From positions 124,001 through 188,000 of the forward strand of contig CAWBIK010000003.1 of assembly GCA_963788965.1 (NCBI GenBank): DNA of 64,000 nt, in the 5' to 3' direction. Of this stretch, positions 19,912 through 31,400 are shown in pieces. The position numbers and the translations under genes are program-made. The notes beneath the pieces are model-generated. The model saw only the letters and a program-made list of their open reading frames with translations, was not told where the DNA came from and did no database searches. Every line of letters starts with the position of its first letter. Positions within the stretch are counted from its first letter, which is position 1. Source of the DNA: QHXQ01 sp963788965. Lineage in GTDB: Bacteria; Acidobacteriota; Blastocatellia; Pyrinomonadales; Pyrinomonadaceae.

Positions 19912-21780
19912 TTAAGCGTAGGCCGGTTGGGTTTGCGGCTGTTGGTTGAGGACCAGACTTAGGAAGCGGTCGCCTTCTTGAAAGACCAGCCCCTTCGCCC
20001 TGAGCGTTTCCATGAGGTGCGCCGGGTCGAGGTCGGGGATGTGGACCAGCGCCTTAGCCAGTTCGCTTATGCGTTTCGGCTTGCTGTGCATCAGTTGCAA
20101 CGCCTCGCGGCCCACCTCGCCGATGTGATGCTCGATGACCGCGCCCGAACGCGTGTCGTAAACGACCGTGCCGTCGTCTTGGAAGTGGAGCTTCGGCGGC
20201 AGCTTCGCCGCGTCTTCCCAACGCGCCACCCACGCGAACACTTTCTCGCCGACCTTGCCGATCCAACGCACGAGCGTCTTGATGTATTCGGCGCTCGTGT
20301 TCGCATCTGAAAAGTAGTAAGCCATGTTGCCGATGGCCGCTTCGTCCCACGGATAGATGAGCGAGTAGAAGTCCAGCGGCTTGAGGTGCAGCCCGTACTT
20401 GTCGGCCTGTGTGAAGTAAGGGCTGTAGCGGTCGAAGCGCACCGGATAAGCGCCGGTCGGCGGGCGTAGGTGAACGAGCAGCGGCAGGTCTGCGACGTAC
20501 TTCTCATAAACATCTTCGCCCTCGCCGGGGAAGCCGAGTAGAAGATTCCACGCGGGGTCGATGTCGTAGGCGACGCAGTGCTTCAACAGGATCAAGTTCT
20601 GAAAGGCCGAAGTACCTTTGCGCATCAGCTTCAAGGTCGAAGTGGCCAGCGATTCGATGCCGGGCTGAATGGTCTTGACGCGCGCCCGCGCCAGCACGGC
20701 CATGTCCTCTTCGCTCAAATCGGCCTTGACCTCGTAGAACATCGAGACGTTCTCCGGCGTGTCGAGGAAAGGCAGGACCTCGCTTAAATAATTCTTGGGC
20801 AGGATGTTGTCCACCGCCTCGATCTGCGCGACCGTGGCCGCGTGTTTGAACAGGGCGTCGAACTGCTGTAGGGCCAATTCCGGTTTCATCGCGCGATAGG
20901 CCATCGTCGCGCCGTTCAAACCGCAGAAGGTGCAATGTGCGCGCTCGCCCCACCAGCAGCCGCGCGAAGTCTCGAACAGCAGCGCGGCTTTGACTTCGCC
21001 CTTCGGAAAGTTTTGCTTGACCGTGTGCAGGAAGGGTTGATAGTCGAGTTCAATCGGATGGTCGATGCTCAACTCTTCGCCGATAGCGTCCGGCCCGGTC
21101 TGCACCAAATAGTTCTTCTTCGAGAGCACGCCTTTGACCGTGCCGCATTTCCACGCTTCGCCGTCCACACAATGCTGGATGAAGGTGGGGAAACTGATCA
21201 AGGCGGGGCCGGAGAAGACGTAATCGATCTGTTTGACGTGCTGGACGATGACCTGTCCCATCGGCGACTCGCAGTTGGCTCCGCCCATCACGATAGTCGT
21301 CTGCGGGTTGCGTTCCTTGATCTTCTGCGCCATGGCGAACGAAGCCACGTTCTGCATGAACATCGAGGTGAAACCAACCAGATCAAACTGATCCAAGCGG
21401 TGCAGCTTGACCAGATAATCCATGAACGTGCTCAACTCGCGCCGGCACGTGAGGAAGCGCCGCTTCATCATCGTCTGTTCGGCGTTCTGTTGGGGGAAGT
21501 AACGCTCGAAATAGGCGCTGGTGTTATCGGGCATGTTGGGGAAGGCCACTTGCCGGAAGAACCAATCGCCTAAGCCTGAGTTGTGCGATTCGGCCGCGTT
21601 GGCGAGGTAGTTACAGAAGTCTATGCCCCATTGCCGTGCGAAGTCGTGGTTCAAGTAAAGCACCTCGACCGAAACCTGATCGCCGAACCGCTGGTCCAAC
21701 AGGCTCTTTAACTGCGTCAGCGCGATTGACGGCAGCCCAAGGTTCGCAAACGGCATATTGATCAGTGCGACTTTGTACAT
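19912..21780 (-). CDS. RiPP-type radical SAM enzyme (complete homologue of the gene at 1-1827)
   Basis: 622 aa. The N-terminus M-Y-K-V-A-L-I-N-M-P-F-A and the I-V-M-G-G-A-N-C region form a B12-binding-type Rossmann domain. The cluster motif is C-W-W-G-E-R-A-H-C-T-F-C near 20930-20965 (CX7CX2C). It belongs to the family called RiPP maturation radical SAM C-methyltransferase. In place of a precursor peptide gene it sits between a peptide exporter and a CmlA-like hydroxylase in an NRPS operon, so its substrate is probably the nonribosomal peptide or a carrier-bound residue (inference). The start at 21780 has AAGGAGA upstream. The 166 bases before it, up to the ABC transporter stop, show nothing definite. 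Confidence 0.87.
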   Translation of the reverse strand: MYKVALINMPFANLGLPSIALTQLKSLLDQRFGDQVSVEVLYLNHDFARQWGIDFCNYLANAAESHNSGLGDWFFRQVAFPNMPDNTSAYFERYFPQQNAEQTMMKRRFLTCRRELSTFMDYLVKLHRLDQFDLVGFTSMFMQNVASFAMAQKIKERNPQTTIVMGGANCESPMGQVIVQHVKQIDYVFSGPALISFPTFIQHCVDGEAWKCGTVKGVLSKKNYLVQTGPDAIGEELSIDHPIELDYQPFLHTVKQNFPKGEVKAALLFETSRGCWWGERAHCTFCGLNGATMAYRAMKPELALQQFDALFKHAATVAQIEAVDNILPKNYLSEVLPFLDTPENVSMFYEVKADLSEEDMAVLARARVKTIQPGIESLATSTLKLMRKGTSAFQNLILLKHCVAYDIDPAWNLLLGFPGEGEDVYEKYVADLPLLVHLRPPTGAYPVRFDRYSPYFTQADKYGLHLKPLDFYSLIYPWDEAAIGNMAYYFSDANTSAEYIKTLVRWIGKVGEKVFAWVARWEDAAKLPPKLHFQDDGTVVYDTRSGAVIEHHIGEVGREALQLMHSKPKRISELAKALVHIPDLDPAHLMETLRAKGLVFQEGDRFLSLVLNQQPQTQPAYA

Positions 21781-21946
21781 CTTCAGTCTCCTTAGTTCAT
21801 CTTGCTGGGGACTCGCCACGTTGGTGTTGAACGGCGGGCGAGCAGCTTGGGTTAGCGGCAAGGATTCGCAACGGGCGCAAGTCTACAGGGCCGAAAGAAG
21901 GGGGAACCTAAACGGGGTTCGGCGTGCTGCCTGCGCTCGTTGCTGT

Positions 21947-23693
21947 TCAGTTCTCCGGGCGGACGGGTGCGGCTTCCGGCTCGTACCTATGGTCCGCATA
22001 TGGCGCTTTGAGATGCGCCGGGAGCAGTGCGTTTGCGGTCAAGCCGGCCGCCGCAGTGTCGGCCGGAAAGAAGTTCTCTTGATTAGAGACGATCTGTCCG
22101 TCTTCGAGTTTGATGATGCGGTCGGCGACGTGATAGTAGCGGTCGTCGTGGCTGATGACGACGACCGTCTTGCCGCGCGCTTTGAGGCCGGGCAATAACT
22201 GGTGGTAGAAAATTTCTTTGAAGAGTGGGTCTTGATCAGCGGCCCATTCGTCAAAGACGTAGATGCGGCGGTCTTCGAGATACGCGGTCAACAGGGCCAA
22301 GCGCTTGCGCTGCCCCTGCGACAACTCGGTGGTCGAAAGCACGTTATCTTTCACTTCAACCTTATCGTTGAGCTTGAGCAGCATCAAGTACTCGCGCGCG
22401 GCCGTCGGCCAGTTCGGCCGAGTCCAAGCCGAGCAACCGCTCGAAGAGATAGAAGTCCGAATGCACGGCCGAGAAGAGTTGCCGGTAGCTGTCGCGGTTC
22501 TCGCCCGTGATCTCTGTGCCGTCGAGGCTGATGCGGCCCGCCTCCGGCACGTACAGACCGAGCAGCAACTTGGCAAAGGTAGTCTTGCCGCTGCCGTTGC
22601 CGCCGATGACGAACACCACTTCGCCGGGGTTGAGACTGACATCGAGCGGGCCCATGCTGAACTCGCCGTCTTCACCTTCGCGGCGATAGGTGTGCGTCAC
22701 GCCGCTCAGTTCCAACGACCGCCACGCTTGATTGTCGGCCACGACCGCGAGGTCTTCGGCCGGCGGCTCCGTCTCTAACGACAGGCCCAAGTCTCTGACC
22801 TTCTTCAACGCGACCGCCGCCCGGCCCAACGCCGGCAACCCGTTCAGCGTCACCTGTAGCGGCGTCATCATGTAGAACAGCACGATGACGTAGCCGGTCA
22901 ACTCTTGCGCCGTGGTCGGTTTGAACTGCGGGACGAAGAACAGGATCAGACCGATGACGATGAAGAACAGTATCTGCCCCCAACTCGCCGCGGCCGTATA
23001 GATCGACTGCCCGACGACGTTCTGATCACGAAAGCGGCCGCTGTGCGCCATCAAGCTCTCGGTGAGGAACGCTTCGCGGCGGCGACGATGGAGTTTGAGT
23101 TCCTTGTTCCCATCGGTCAGCGCGCGCAGGTCCTTAAACACCGCGTCTTCCGATTCGCGCGCGCGCCGCACCCACTGCACGGCCTTCATCAACGGCAGTT
23201 GATACGTGAAGATGCCCACTGCCATAAAGCTCAGCACCACCATCAACATGCCCCACGACAGCCAGCCGAGATAGACCAGACAGCCAAGCACGACGGCACT
23301 GTTAATCGTAGCCAACGGGATGATGAGCACGGCCATGGCTATCGCCATCACGTCGTCGGTCAGGGCCGCCATCAACCGATGCGCGCCGATCTGCTCCAAC
23401 TGCCGCAAGGGCGCGGCCAGTATGCGTCGGCTCAGTTGCACGCGCTGCTCGAAGATGGCCGCTTGTCCGATCCGCATCAGCAGGAACTCGGAGATGAAGC
23501 GCGTGATCGGCACGACGACGCACAAGCCGATGAAAATCTTGACAAGCAGCGCCGACACCGTTTGCGGCTCACTCAATGTCCGGCTGATCAGGCCGAGCAG
23601 CAACGTGCTGCACGTCCCGCTGACGATACCGGCAAAGATCGCAAAGCCGACCGTGCGCGGCGCAGTCTTGAAGAGGAAACGAAATAACTTCAT
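21947..23693 (-). CDS. Cyclic/peptide-export ABC transporter, PvdE/SyrD type (one frame break)
   Basis: About 581 aa after repair: a six-helix transmembrane domain fused to an ATPase domain. ATPase motifs are G-G-N-G-S-G-K-T-T (Walker A, ~22570-22600), L-S-Q-G-Q-R-K-R-L (signature, ~22300-22330) and Y-V-F-D-E-W-A-A-D-Q-D-P (Walker B, ~22230-22260), the latter being characteristic of PvdE/SyrD-like exporters of nonribosomal peptides. The frame shifts near 22400 in GCGCGGCCGTC; one surplus base restores A-R-E-Y-L-M-L-L. GAGAGG lies 8 bases before the ATG at 23693. It most likely exports the product or its precursor across the inner membrane, where half-transporters of this kind act as dimers. 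Confidence 0.92.
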
Positions 23694-23798
23694 GGAGCAA
23701 CCTCTCTCTATCTAAGCTTGTAATGCGGATGACAAGGGGCTAACGGGTTTGGTGCGTTTGTGTATCGGCGCGGCCGCGTGAGGGCGGCGACGGGCCGA

Positions 23799-25285
23799 CT
23801 ATGCCAACTCTGCGCGCGGGCACTCGATGCGTGCCTGCGCGAGCAACTCTTGTATGGGCGGGCCGGGTCTGCGATCACGGCCGCCAGCAGCGCGTGATAG
23901 TGTGCGAGCATCTGTTCGATCACCGGCTCGTCGAACAGGTCGGGGTTGTACTTCACTTCGGCGATGAGCGTGTGCCCCGTATCGTTAAGTCCGAAGATCA
24001 TATCTTGAAACAGCGCGATGTCGGTCTGCGGGCGCGCGTCGCCCAAGTCCAGCACGCTCAGGCGCGCACCCGTGACGGGTTGCAGCACGGGCGCGGTGTA
24101 GAGATTGAACGCCACTTGCACCAGCGGCGGGCAGCGTGGGTCACGTTCCGGCGCGAACGTCTCGGCCAGCACGGCGAAAGGCACGTCTTGATTGGCGTAG
24201 GCTTCGTTGACCGTTGCGCTCACACGCTTCATTAAATCGAGGAATGAAGGGTTGCCGCTCACGTCCGTTCGCAACACAAGCATGTTGACGAAACAGCCGA
24301 CGAGCTTTTCGACTTCGCCGCGTGTGCGCCCCGGTATGCCACGACCAAGCACTATGTCGGTTCGTTGCGTGTAATGATGGATGAGCACGTTGAACGCGGT
24401 CAGCAACGTCGTGTAGAGACTGACGGCTTGCTGGCGGCTCAACTCTCTGATCGGATCGGTCAACGCGGCGGGCAACGCCTGTTGGCGCACCGCGCCCGCA
24501 AAAGTTTGCGCGTGTGGTCGTTGGCGCGCGCAGGGCAACTCTAAGACGGGCGGGCAACCTTGCAGGCGCGTGCGCCAGTAGGCAAGCTGCGCGGCGAGCG
24601 CGCCGGTTGCGACCTGTTGCCGCTGCCACGCGGCCCAGTCGCCGTACTGAACCGGCAAATCCGGCAAAGGCGAGGCTTGCCCGTTGGCGAATGCTTCATA
24701 GTGCAGGCCAAGCTCTTGGACCAGCAGACCCAACGACAAGAAGTCTGAGATCATGTGGTGCATGACCAGACCGAGCGCGTATTCGTCGGCCGCGAGTTTG
24801 ATGACTTTGAATCTGAACAGCGGGTCACGTTCAAGATCGAACGGCGCGGTCAGTTCGCGTGCGATGAGTTGCCGCGCTTGCTCGGCGCGCGCGGGTTCGT
24901 CGGACAGGTCATGCACTGTTAGCGTCTGCGGCGTGAAGGACCGAACGAGTTGCACCGCTTGCTCGCCTATGTGGCCGAAGTTTGTGCGTAAACTTTCGTG
25001 GCGGCGGAGCGATTCGTTGTAGCTCTGTTCCAGCGCGGCGAGATTGAGCGCGCCCGTGAAGCGCAGCGCCGTGCCTAGATAGGCGGAAGGCACACGCCCC
25101 GTCTGATCGAGCCGCAACGATTCCTGCTGCACATATGAGAGCGGGGCGTAGTCGCGTTCCGCACGGCGCGGAATCGCCGTTGCTTCCCTGCTCGTCCGGC
25201 CCGCACCGCGCAGGCGTTGTTCAAGCAGCGCACGCTTCGCGGCCGAAAGCTCCGTGCGTTTGGTGGATATGTTTTGCGTTGACAT
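23799..25285 (-). CDS. Stand-alone NRPS condensation domain (one frame break)
   Basis: About 495 aa. Complete condensation-domain fold with Y-A-P-L-S-Y-V-Q-Q-E-S-L at the start and the active-site motif H-H-M-I-S-D-F near 24740-24765; the usual final Gly is Phe, but both His and Asp are kept. No adenylation, carrier or thioesterase domain follows. The tail breaks near 23859: restoring a lost base to give GGGCCGGGCC lets the frame read D-P-A-R-P-I-Q-E-L-L and stop at 23799. It is the last assembly-line gene, right after the KS-AT-ACP gene. With no thioesterase in the window, it may release the chain by joining it to an amine or hydroxyl, either intramolecular or of a small molecule (inference). 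Confidence 0.82.
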
Positions 25286-25309
25286 CGATTCAATATCCGG
25301 CGCGACTAG

Positions 25310-28300
25310 CTAGGGCAACAAGCCTTCGGCTTCGTCTTCGGTCAGGGCCGCGATCTCTTCGAGGAGTAGGCTTTCGATGATCTCGGCCAACCCGGCGATG
25401 GTCTGATGTTGGAAGAAGTGTTGCAGCGGCAACGCGATCTTGAAAGTGTCGCTTAACTGCGCGACGATCTGCGTCGCCAACAGAGAGTCGCCGCCCAACT
25501 CGAAGAAGTTATCATGTACGCCGATCTGCCCGATGCCGAGCCGCACCTGCCAGACGCGGGCGATAGTTGCTTCGAGTTCGTTGTCGGGCGGCGCGTAGGC
25601 GTTAGCCACCGCCGGCCGCGGATGGAGCGTGCTGGCGGTCGTCGCGGTCGTCGTTGCAGACGACGGTACGCCTGTGTTGTTTGACTCGGCCGCCGGCAAC
25701 GCGCTCGCAAACTCGGCGTCGGCAGTGTGCGCGTTGGTCGCCGCAGCAACATCTACAGTCGGTTTCTGGCGCTCGATCCAGTAACGCTGGCGCTCGAACG
25801 GGTAAGTCGGCAAGGGCACGCGTTGATGGCGCGCGTTCGCGTTTACCTTGTGCCATGCGATGGTCAGCCCGGCTAACCAGAGCCGGCCGAGCGCGCCTTG
25901 CAGGAACGCGACATCCGAGCCTTGTTCGCGTGGATGGCGCAGCGACGAGAGGACCAACTGTGCATCGGCCTGTCGCCGCCGCGCGAAGGTGCTCAGGCTG
26001 TTGCCCGGCCCGATCTCTATGAAGACCCATTCGGGCCCCTGCGCGAACGTGCGCAGCCCATCGGCAAAGCGCACGGTGTCGCGCAAGTGTCTGATCCAGT
26101 AACCGGGGTCGGTCGCCTCTTGCGCCGTGATCCAAGTGCCCGTCACGTTCGACACGTAAGGGATCGTGGGCGGCGACAAGTGGACGCGCTTAAAGAGTTC
26201 GCCGAGCGGGCCTAAGATCGGCGTCATCATCTCTGAATGAAAGGCGTGCGACGTGACCAACCGACGCACGGCCACATCTTGCTTAGTCAGTTCGGCTTCA
26301 AGCGCGCTGATAGCTGCGTCCGGCCCCGCCACAACGCATGACGCCGGATCGTTAACGGCCGCGAGCGAGAGGCCGTCGCCGAGGTACGATTGAATTGCTT
26401 GCTCCGGCAGCGCGATGCTGAGCATTGCGCCGCCCGGTAGTTTTTGCATCAAGCGTGCGCGCGTGGCCACGAGCGCCAGTGCATCTTCAAGTGAGAAGAC
26501 GCCGGCCGAAACAAGCTGCCACATATTCGCCGATGCTGTGCCCGATCATCGCTTGCGGGCGCACGCCCCAATGTTGCCACAAACGCGCGAGCGCATACTC
26601 GATAACGAACAGCGCGGGCTGCGTGATCTCTGTCTGCCGCAGACGCTCGGCCGCCGTCTCAGTCTCGGCCGCCGTCGGGATAGAGCACGCGTCGCAAATC
26701 GAGGTGCAGATGTGGTTCAAGGATCGCCGCGCAACGATCAATCTGTTGTTGAAAGTAAGGCTCGGTTTGATAGAGTTCCAATCCCATGTTCACATACTGC
26801 GTGCCCTGCCCTGAGAACATGAACACGACCGAACGCTCACGCGCTTCCTGATAGTTGGTCAACACGCGATCAGGTCTGTTCGACTCTAAAGCACTCACCG
26901 CGTCGGCGTGATCGCGGCACACAAGCGCGCGGCGATGATTAAAGCCTCTGCGCCCGACTTGCAGCGTGTACGCCACGTCGGCCAGTTCGACTTCAGGATG
27001 CCGCTTGAGATGTGCGGCCAGATTCGAGGTCGCCGTCTCCAAGGCCGTGGCCATCTTGGCCGATAGCAGCAGCAGATGCCACGGTCTGAACCCCGTGCGC
27101 GGCTGCAGCGGCAGGCGCTTCTTCAAGCGTGACGTGCGCGTTCGTGCCGCCGATGCCGAAGGAACTGACGCCAGCGCGGCGCGGCAACTTCGTCGTCGCC
27201 CAATTTTGCAGCGTGCTGTTGACGTAAAACGGGCTGTGCGCAAAATCTATCTCAGGATTTGCCCGTTCAAAGTGCAGGCTCGGCGGCAGCAGCTTTGCTT
27301 TAAGCGCCAGCACGGTCTTGAGCAGTCCGGCGACGCCCGCGCCCGTATCGAGGTGGCCCAAGTTCGTCTTGATCGAACCGAGCGCGCAGAAGCCTTTCTT
27401 CTCCGTCCCGGTGCGAAAGGCTTGCGTCAGCGCGGCAACTTCAATCGGGTCGCCGAGGGCCGTGCCCGTGCCGTGGCCTTCAACGTAAGTGATCGACTCC
27501 GGCTTAACGCCCGCGACGGCGAGCGCCTCGCGGATAACGGCCGCTTGCCCGTCCACGCCCGGCGCAGTGAAGCCGACTTTCGCCGCGCCGTCGTTGTTTA
27601 TGGCCGAGCCTTTAATGATCGCGTGTATGCTGTCGCCATCGGCAAGTGCGTCCGCCAACAGTTTCAGGACCACAATGCCGCCGCCGTTGCCGCCGACAAC
27701 ACCGCGCGCGTTTGCGTCATAAGCGCGACAGTGCCCGTCGGGCGAGATGATGCCGCCTTCTGCGTACAGAAAGCCGGAGCGTTGCGGGATGTTGAGCGAC
27801 AACCCGCCCGCCAGTGCGATGTGACATTCGCCGTTGAGCAAACTTTGACAGGCAAGATGAACTGCGACCAACGAAGTCGAACAAGCCGTCTGCACGTTCA
27901 GACTCGGCCCGCGCAGGTTCAACTTGTAAGAGACGCGCGTGGTCAAATAATCGTGCTCGTTACCGATGGTGATGTGGGCGGATGCGGTGGCGACGAGGTG
28001 CGGATGCGAAAAGATGTTGACGAGATAATCGTTGCGCCCGACGCCGCCATAGACGCCGATGAGGCCGTCGTAAGTTTCCGAGTCATAGCCCGCGTGTTCC
28101 AGTGCTTCCCACGCGCATTCAAGAAACAGTCGGTGCTGTGGATCAGTGATCTCGGCCTCGCGCGGGCTGAAGCCGAAGAAGTGCGCGTCGAACGATTCGA
28201 TGTCGTCGAGGATCGCGCCCGCCTTGATGCACTTCGGGTGCGTCAACAGCGCGGGCGCGAAGCCTTCGGCCAACAGTTCCGCGTCCGTGAAGAATGAAAC

Positions 28301-28420
28301 GGACTCCACGCCGTCGCACAAATTTTGCCAGAACTGTTCGAGCGTGCGCGCGCCCGGAAACCGGCCGGCATAACCGATAACAGCTATGCTCGAATCTTCC
28401 GGTCCACTATTGCTACTCAT
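25310..28420 (-). CDS. Polyketide synthase module KS-AT-ACP, malonyl type (three frame breaks)
   Basis: About 1035 aa after repair. The ketosynthase (28390-27140) has the active-site Cys in T-A-C-S-T-S and the two His in V-E-G-H-G-T-G-T and N-L-G-H-L-D-T-G-A-G. The acyltransferase has the catalytic Ser in G-H-S-I-G-E-Y near 26535 and H-A-F-H near 26250, the signature for malonyl-CoA rather than methylmalonyl-CoA. The carrier protein has L-G-G-D-S-L-L near 25485. No ketoreductase, dehydratase or methyltransferase is present, so the added unit should stay a beta-ketone. Breaks near 27104, 26680 and 26510 each need one base removed; the last two lie next to GGCC. The ATG at 28420 overlaps the preceding NRPS stop (ATGAGTAG), indicating translational coupling, so this module probably extends the peptide delivered by NRPS F. 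Confidence 0.9.
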
Positions 28421-31400
28421 CCACGTTCTCCTCTTGCTGCTCGGCCGCGCGCCGCGCACGCCGCGCTTGCCGCTGCTGGCTCGCACCGGCCGGGCGAGTG
28501 CGGCTCGACGGCGGCTCAGGCTCGGCCGTATCGCTCGCCGTCGCGGCGCTTGGCTCGCCGCTCGCAGGCTGCTGCTGGGCCAACTCTTCATTTAAGAATT
28601 TGGCGAGCGCGCTGATCGTGGGGAAGCGGAACAGGTCGGCCACAGTGATGTCGAGGCCGAAGACTTCAAGTAGTTTGCTGCGGACCTCGATCATCAACAG
28701 CGAGTGGCCGCCCAACTCGAAGAAGTTGTCGTTGACGCCCACATGCTCGACGCGCAACACGTCTTCCCAAATCTCGACCAGTTGCCGTTCGACGCTGGTG
28801 CGCGGCGCTACGAAAGTATCTTCCGAGAAAGCCCGCGCCGCGTCGGGCGCTTGCAGCGCGTTGCGATCAATCTTACCGTTCGGCGTCAATGGCAACGCCG
28901 CGAGCATGACAAAAGCCGACGGGATCATGTAGTCGGGTAGTTGCTGCTTCAAGATGGCCCGCAGGTCTGTGACGCTCGGCGCAGGTTCGGTCGGGACGAG
29001 ATAAGCGACGATGCGCTTATCGCCCGGCACGTCCTCGCGCACCAGCACGACACACTCTTGCACCTGCGGATCGGCGCGCAACACAGACTCGATCTCCTCC
29101 AACTCGATGCGATAGCCGCGCACTTTGACTTGATGATCGAGCCGGCCCAAAAACTCTATGCGCCCGTCGGGCAGCAGGCGTGCGGCGTCGCCCGTGCGAT
29201 AAAGCCGCGCGCCCTGTGTCTGACTGAACGGGTTCGGGATGAACCGCGTCGCCGTCAACTCAGGTTGGTTGAGATAACCGCGCGCCAGCCCTGCGCCGCC
29301 AATGTGCAGTTCGCCCGTCACACCAACCGGCACGGGCTGTAACCAACGGTCGAGCAGATAGACGCTCGTGTTGTTGATCGGCCGCCGATGGTCGGCTTGG
29401 TCGTCATGTTGCTGCAATCCGCTGCGGTGGCGCAGACGGTCGCCTCGGTCGGCCCGTAAGCGTTGATGAACAGCCGACCATCAGACCAACGCGCCGCGAT
29501 GTCTGCCGAGCAAGCCTCGCCGGCCGCGATGATCGTGCGCAACGCGGGCAGCGGCCCGTCGGGCAACATGGCCAGCACGGCGGGCGGAAACGTGACGGTC
29601 GTGATCGCTTGTGCGCGCAACAACTCGACCAACCCCGGCCCCGGCAGCAACAACTGCCCCGGCGCGAGACAGAGCGTGGCCCCGGCGCAGAGCGCCATGA
29701 AGATTTCCGAGACGGACGCGTCGAAACTCAACGAAGCAAACTGCAAGACGCGGCTGTCCGGGCGCACGTCGAACAGTTTGATCTGCGCTTCGATCATGTT
29801 GCACAAGCCACGGTGTTGCAGCATCGTGCCTTTGGGCCGGCCCGTCGAGCCGGACGTGTAGATGAGATAAGCGAGATTGTCGGGCGCGGGGTGATCGGCG
29901 GGATTCTCCGTGCGCTCGTGGCTGATCGTGGCCCAATCAGTATCGAGACAGACCGTGTGCGCGTCGTAGAGCGGCAGCAGTTCGAGCAACTGTTGCTGCG
30001 TCAACAACACATGCACGCGCGCGTCCGCGAGCATGAACGTCAACCGCTCTTGCGGGTAGGCCGGATCGAGCGGCACATAGACGCCGCCGGCCTTCATGAT
30101 GCCGAGCAGACCAACAACTGTGTCAAGCGACCGCTCCATGCACAACCCGACGCGCACTTCAGGTTGCACACCCAAGCCGCGCAGATGGTGCGCCAGTTGA
30201 TTCGCCCGCGCATTCAACTCCGCATAGGTTAACTGCGTGTCCTCGTATGTGAGCGCGACGGCATCGGGCGTGCGCGCAACGTGCTGCTCAAATAATTGCT
30301 GAATGCAATGCGCTGATGAGAACTCGGCCGTCGTGTCGTTCCATTCGTCGAGCAGTTGTGCGCGTTCCGCTGCCGGCAACAGCGACAGGTTGGCGAGGCG
30401 TGCATCGGGGTTGGTCACGATGCCGTCAAGCAACGTCTCGAAGTGGCCGACCATGCGGGCAATCGTGTCGGCGTGGAACAGGTCAACGTTGTAGTCGAGC
30501 CGCGCGCGCACTTCGTCGCCCGTGTCGGCAATGCCCAAAACTAGATCATATTTGACCGTGCCCGGCTCGCTCTCCATCGGCGTCAGCACGAGGCCCGGCA
30601 ACACGAGCGACTCGCGCTGCGGATTCTCAAGCGTAAAGAAGACCTGCGCCAGTGGGGCGCGACTCATCTCGCGGTCGGGCTGCAACTCTTCGACCAACTT
30701 CTCGAACGGCACGTCCTGATGCGCGTAGGCATCGAGCGCCACTTCGCGCACGCGCTTGAGCAGGGCGCGGAAACTCGGCTGCCCCGCGAGGTCTGTCCGC
30801 AACACAAGCGTGTTGACGAAGAAGCCGATCAAGCCTTCAACCTCGGCGCGATTACGACTGGCGACCGGCGTGCCCACACAGATGTCGTCCTGCCCCGTGT
30901 AGCGATGCAGCAAGGTTTGGAACGCGGCGAGCAACGTCATAAAGAGCGTCGAGCCTTCTGCGCGGCTCAATGCTTTGAGTGCGCGCGCCGTGTCGGGCTT
31001 CAACGTGAACTGTTGATGCGCGCCCTTGTAGGTCTGCTCCGCCGGGCGCGGTTTATCAGTCGGCAACTCAAGCGTCGGCAACTCGCCGCCCAACTGCTTG
31101 CGCCAGTAGCCCAACTGCTCATCAAGCACTTCGCCTTGCAACCACCCGCGTTGCCACGCCGCATAGTCCGCGTATTGAATCGGCAACTCCGCAAGCGGCG
31201 ACGCCGCGCCCGTGGTGTATGCCTCATACAAAGCCGCGACCTCGCGGATAAAGACGCCGGTTGACCAACCATCAGAAACGATGTGATGCATTGTGATCAG
31301 CGCGACGTGTTCTTCTTCGGCCAAGCGCAACAGGCCGACGCGCAGCAGTGGACCACTACTGAGATCGAACGGTCGTTGCGCTTCGTTAAGCGCAAGGCTC

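Noticed and set aside
26966..28297. 443-codon open frame on the plus strand
   Set aside because: Antisense to the ketosynthase, whose active-site motifs are all on the minus strand.
25310..28420. Programmed ribosomal frameshifting in the PKS and NRPS genes
   Set aside because: Breaks fall in both directions, at many unrelated places, without slippery heptamers, and duplicated copies lack them; sequence error is simpler.
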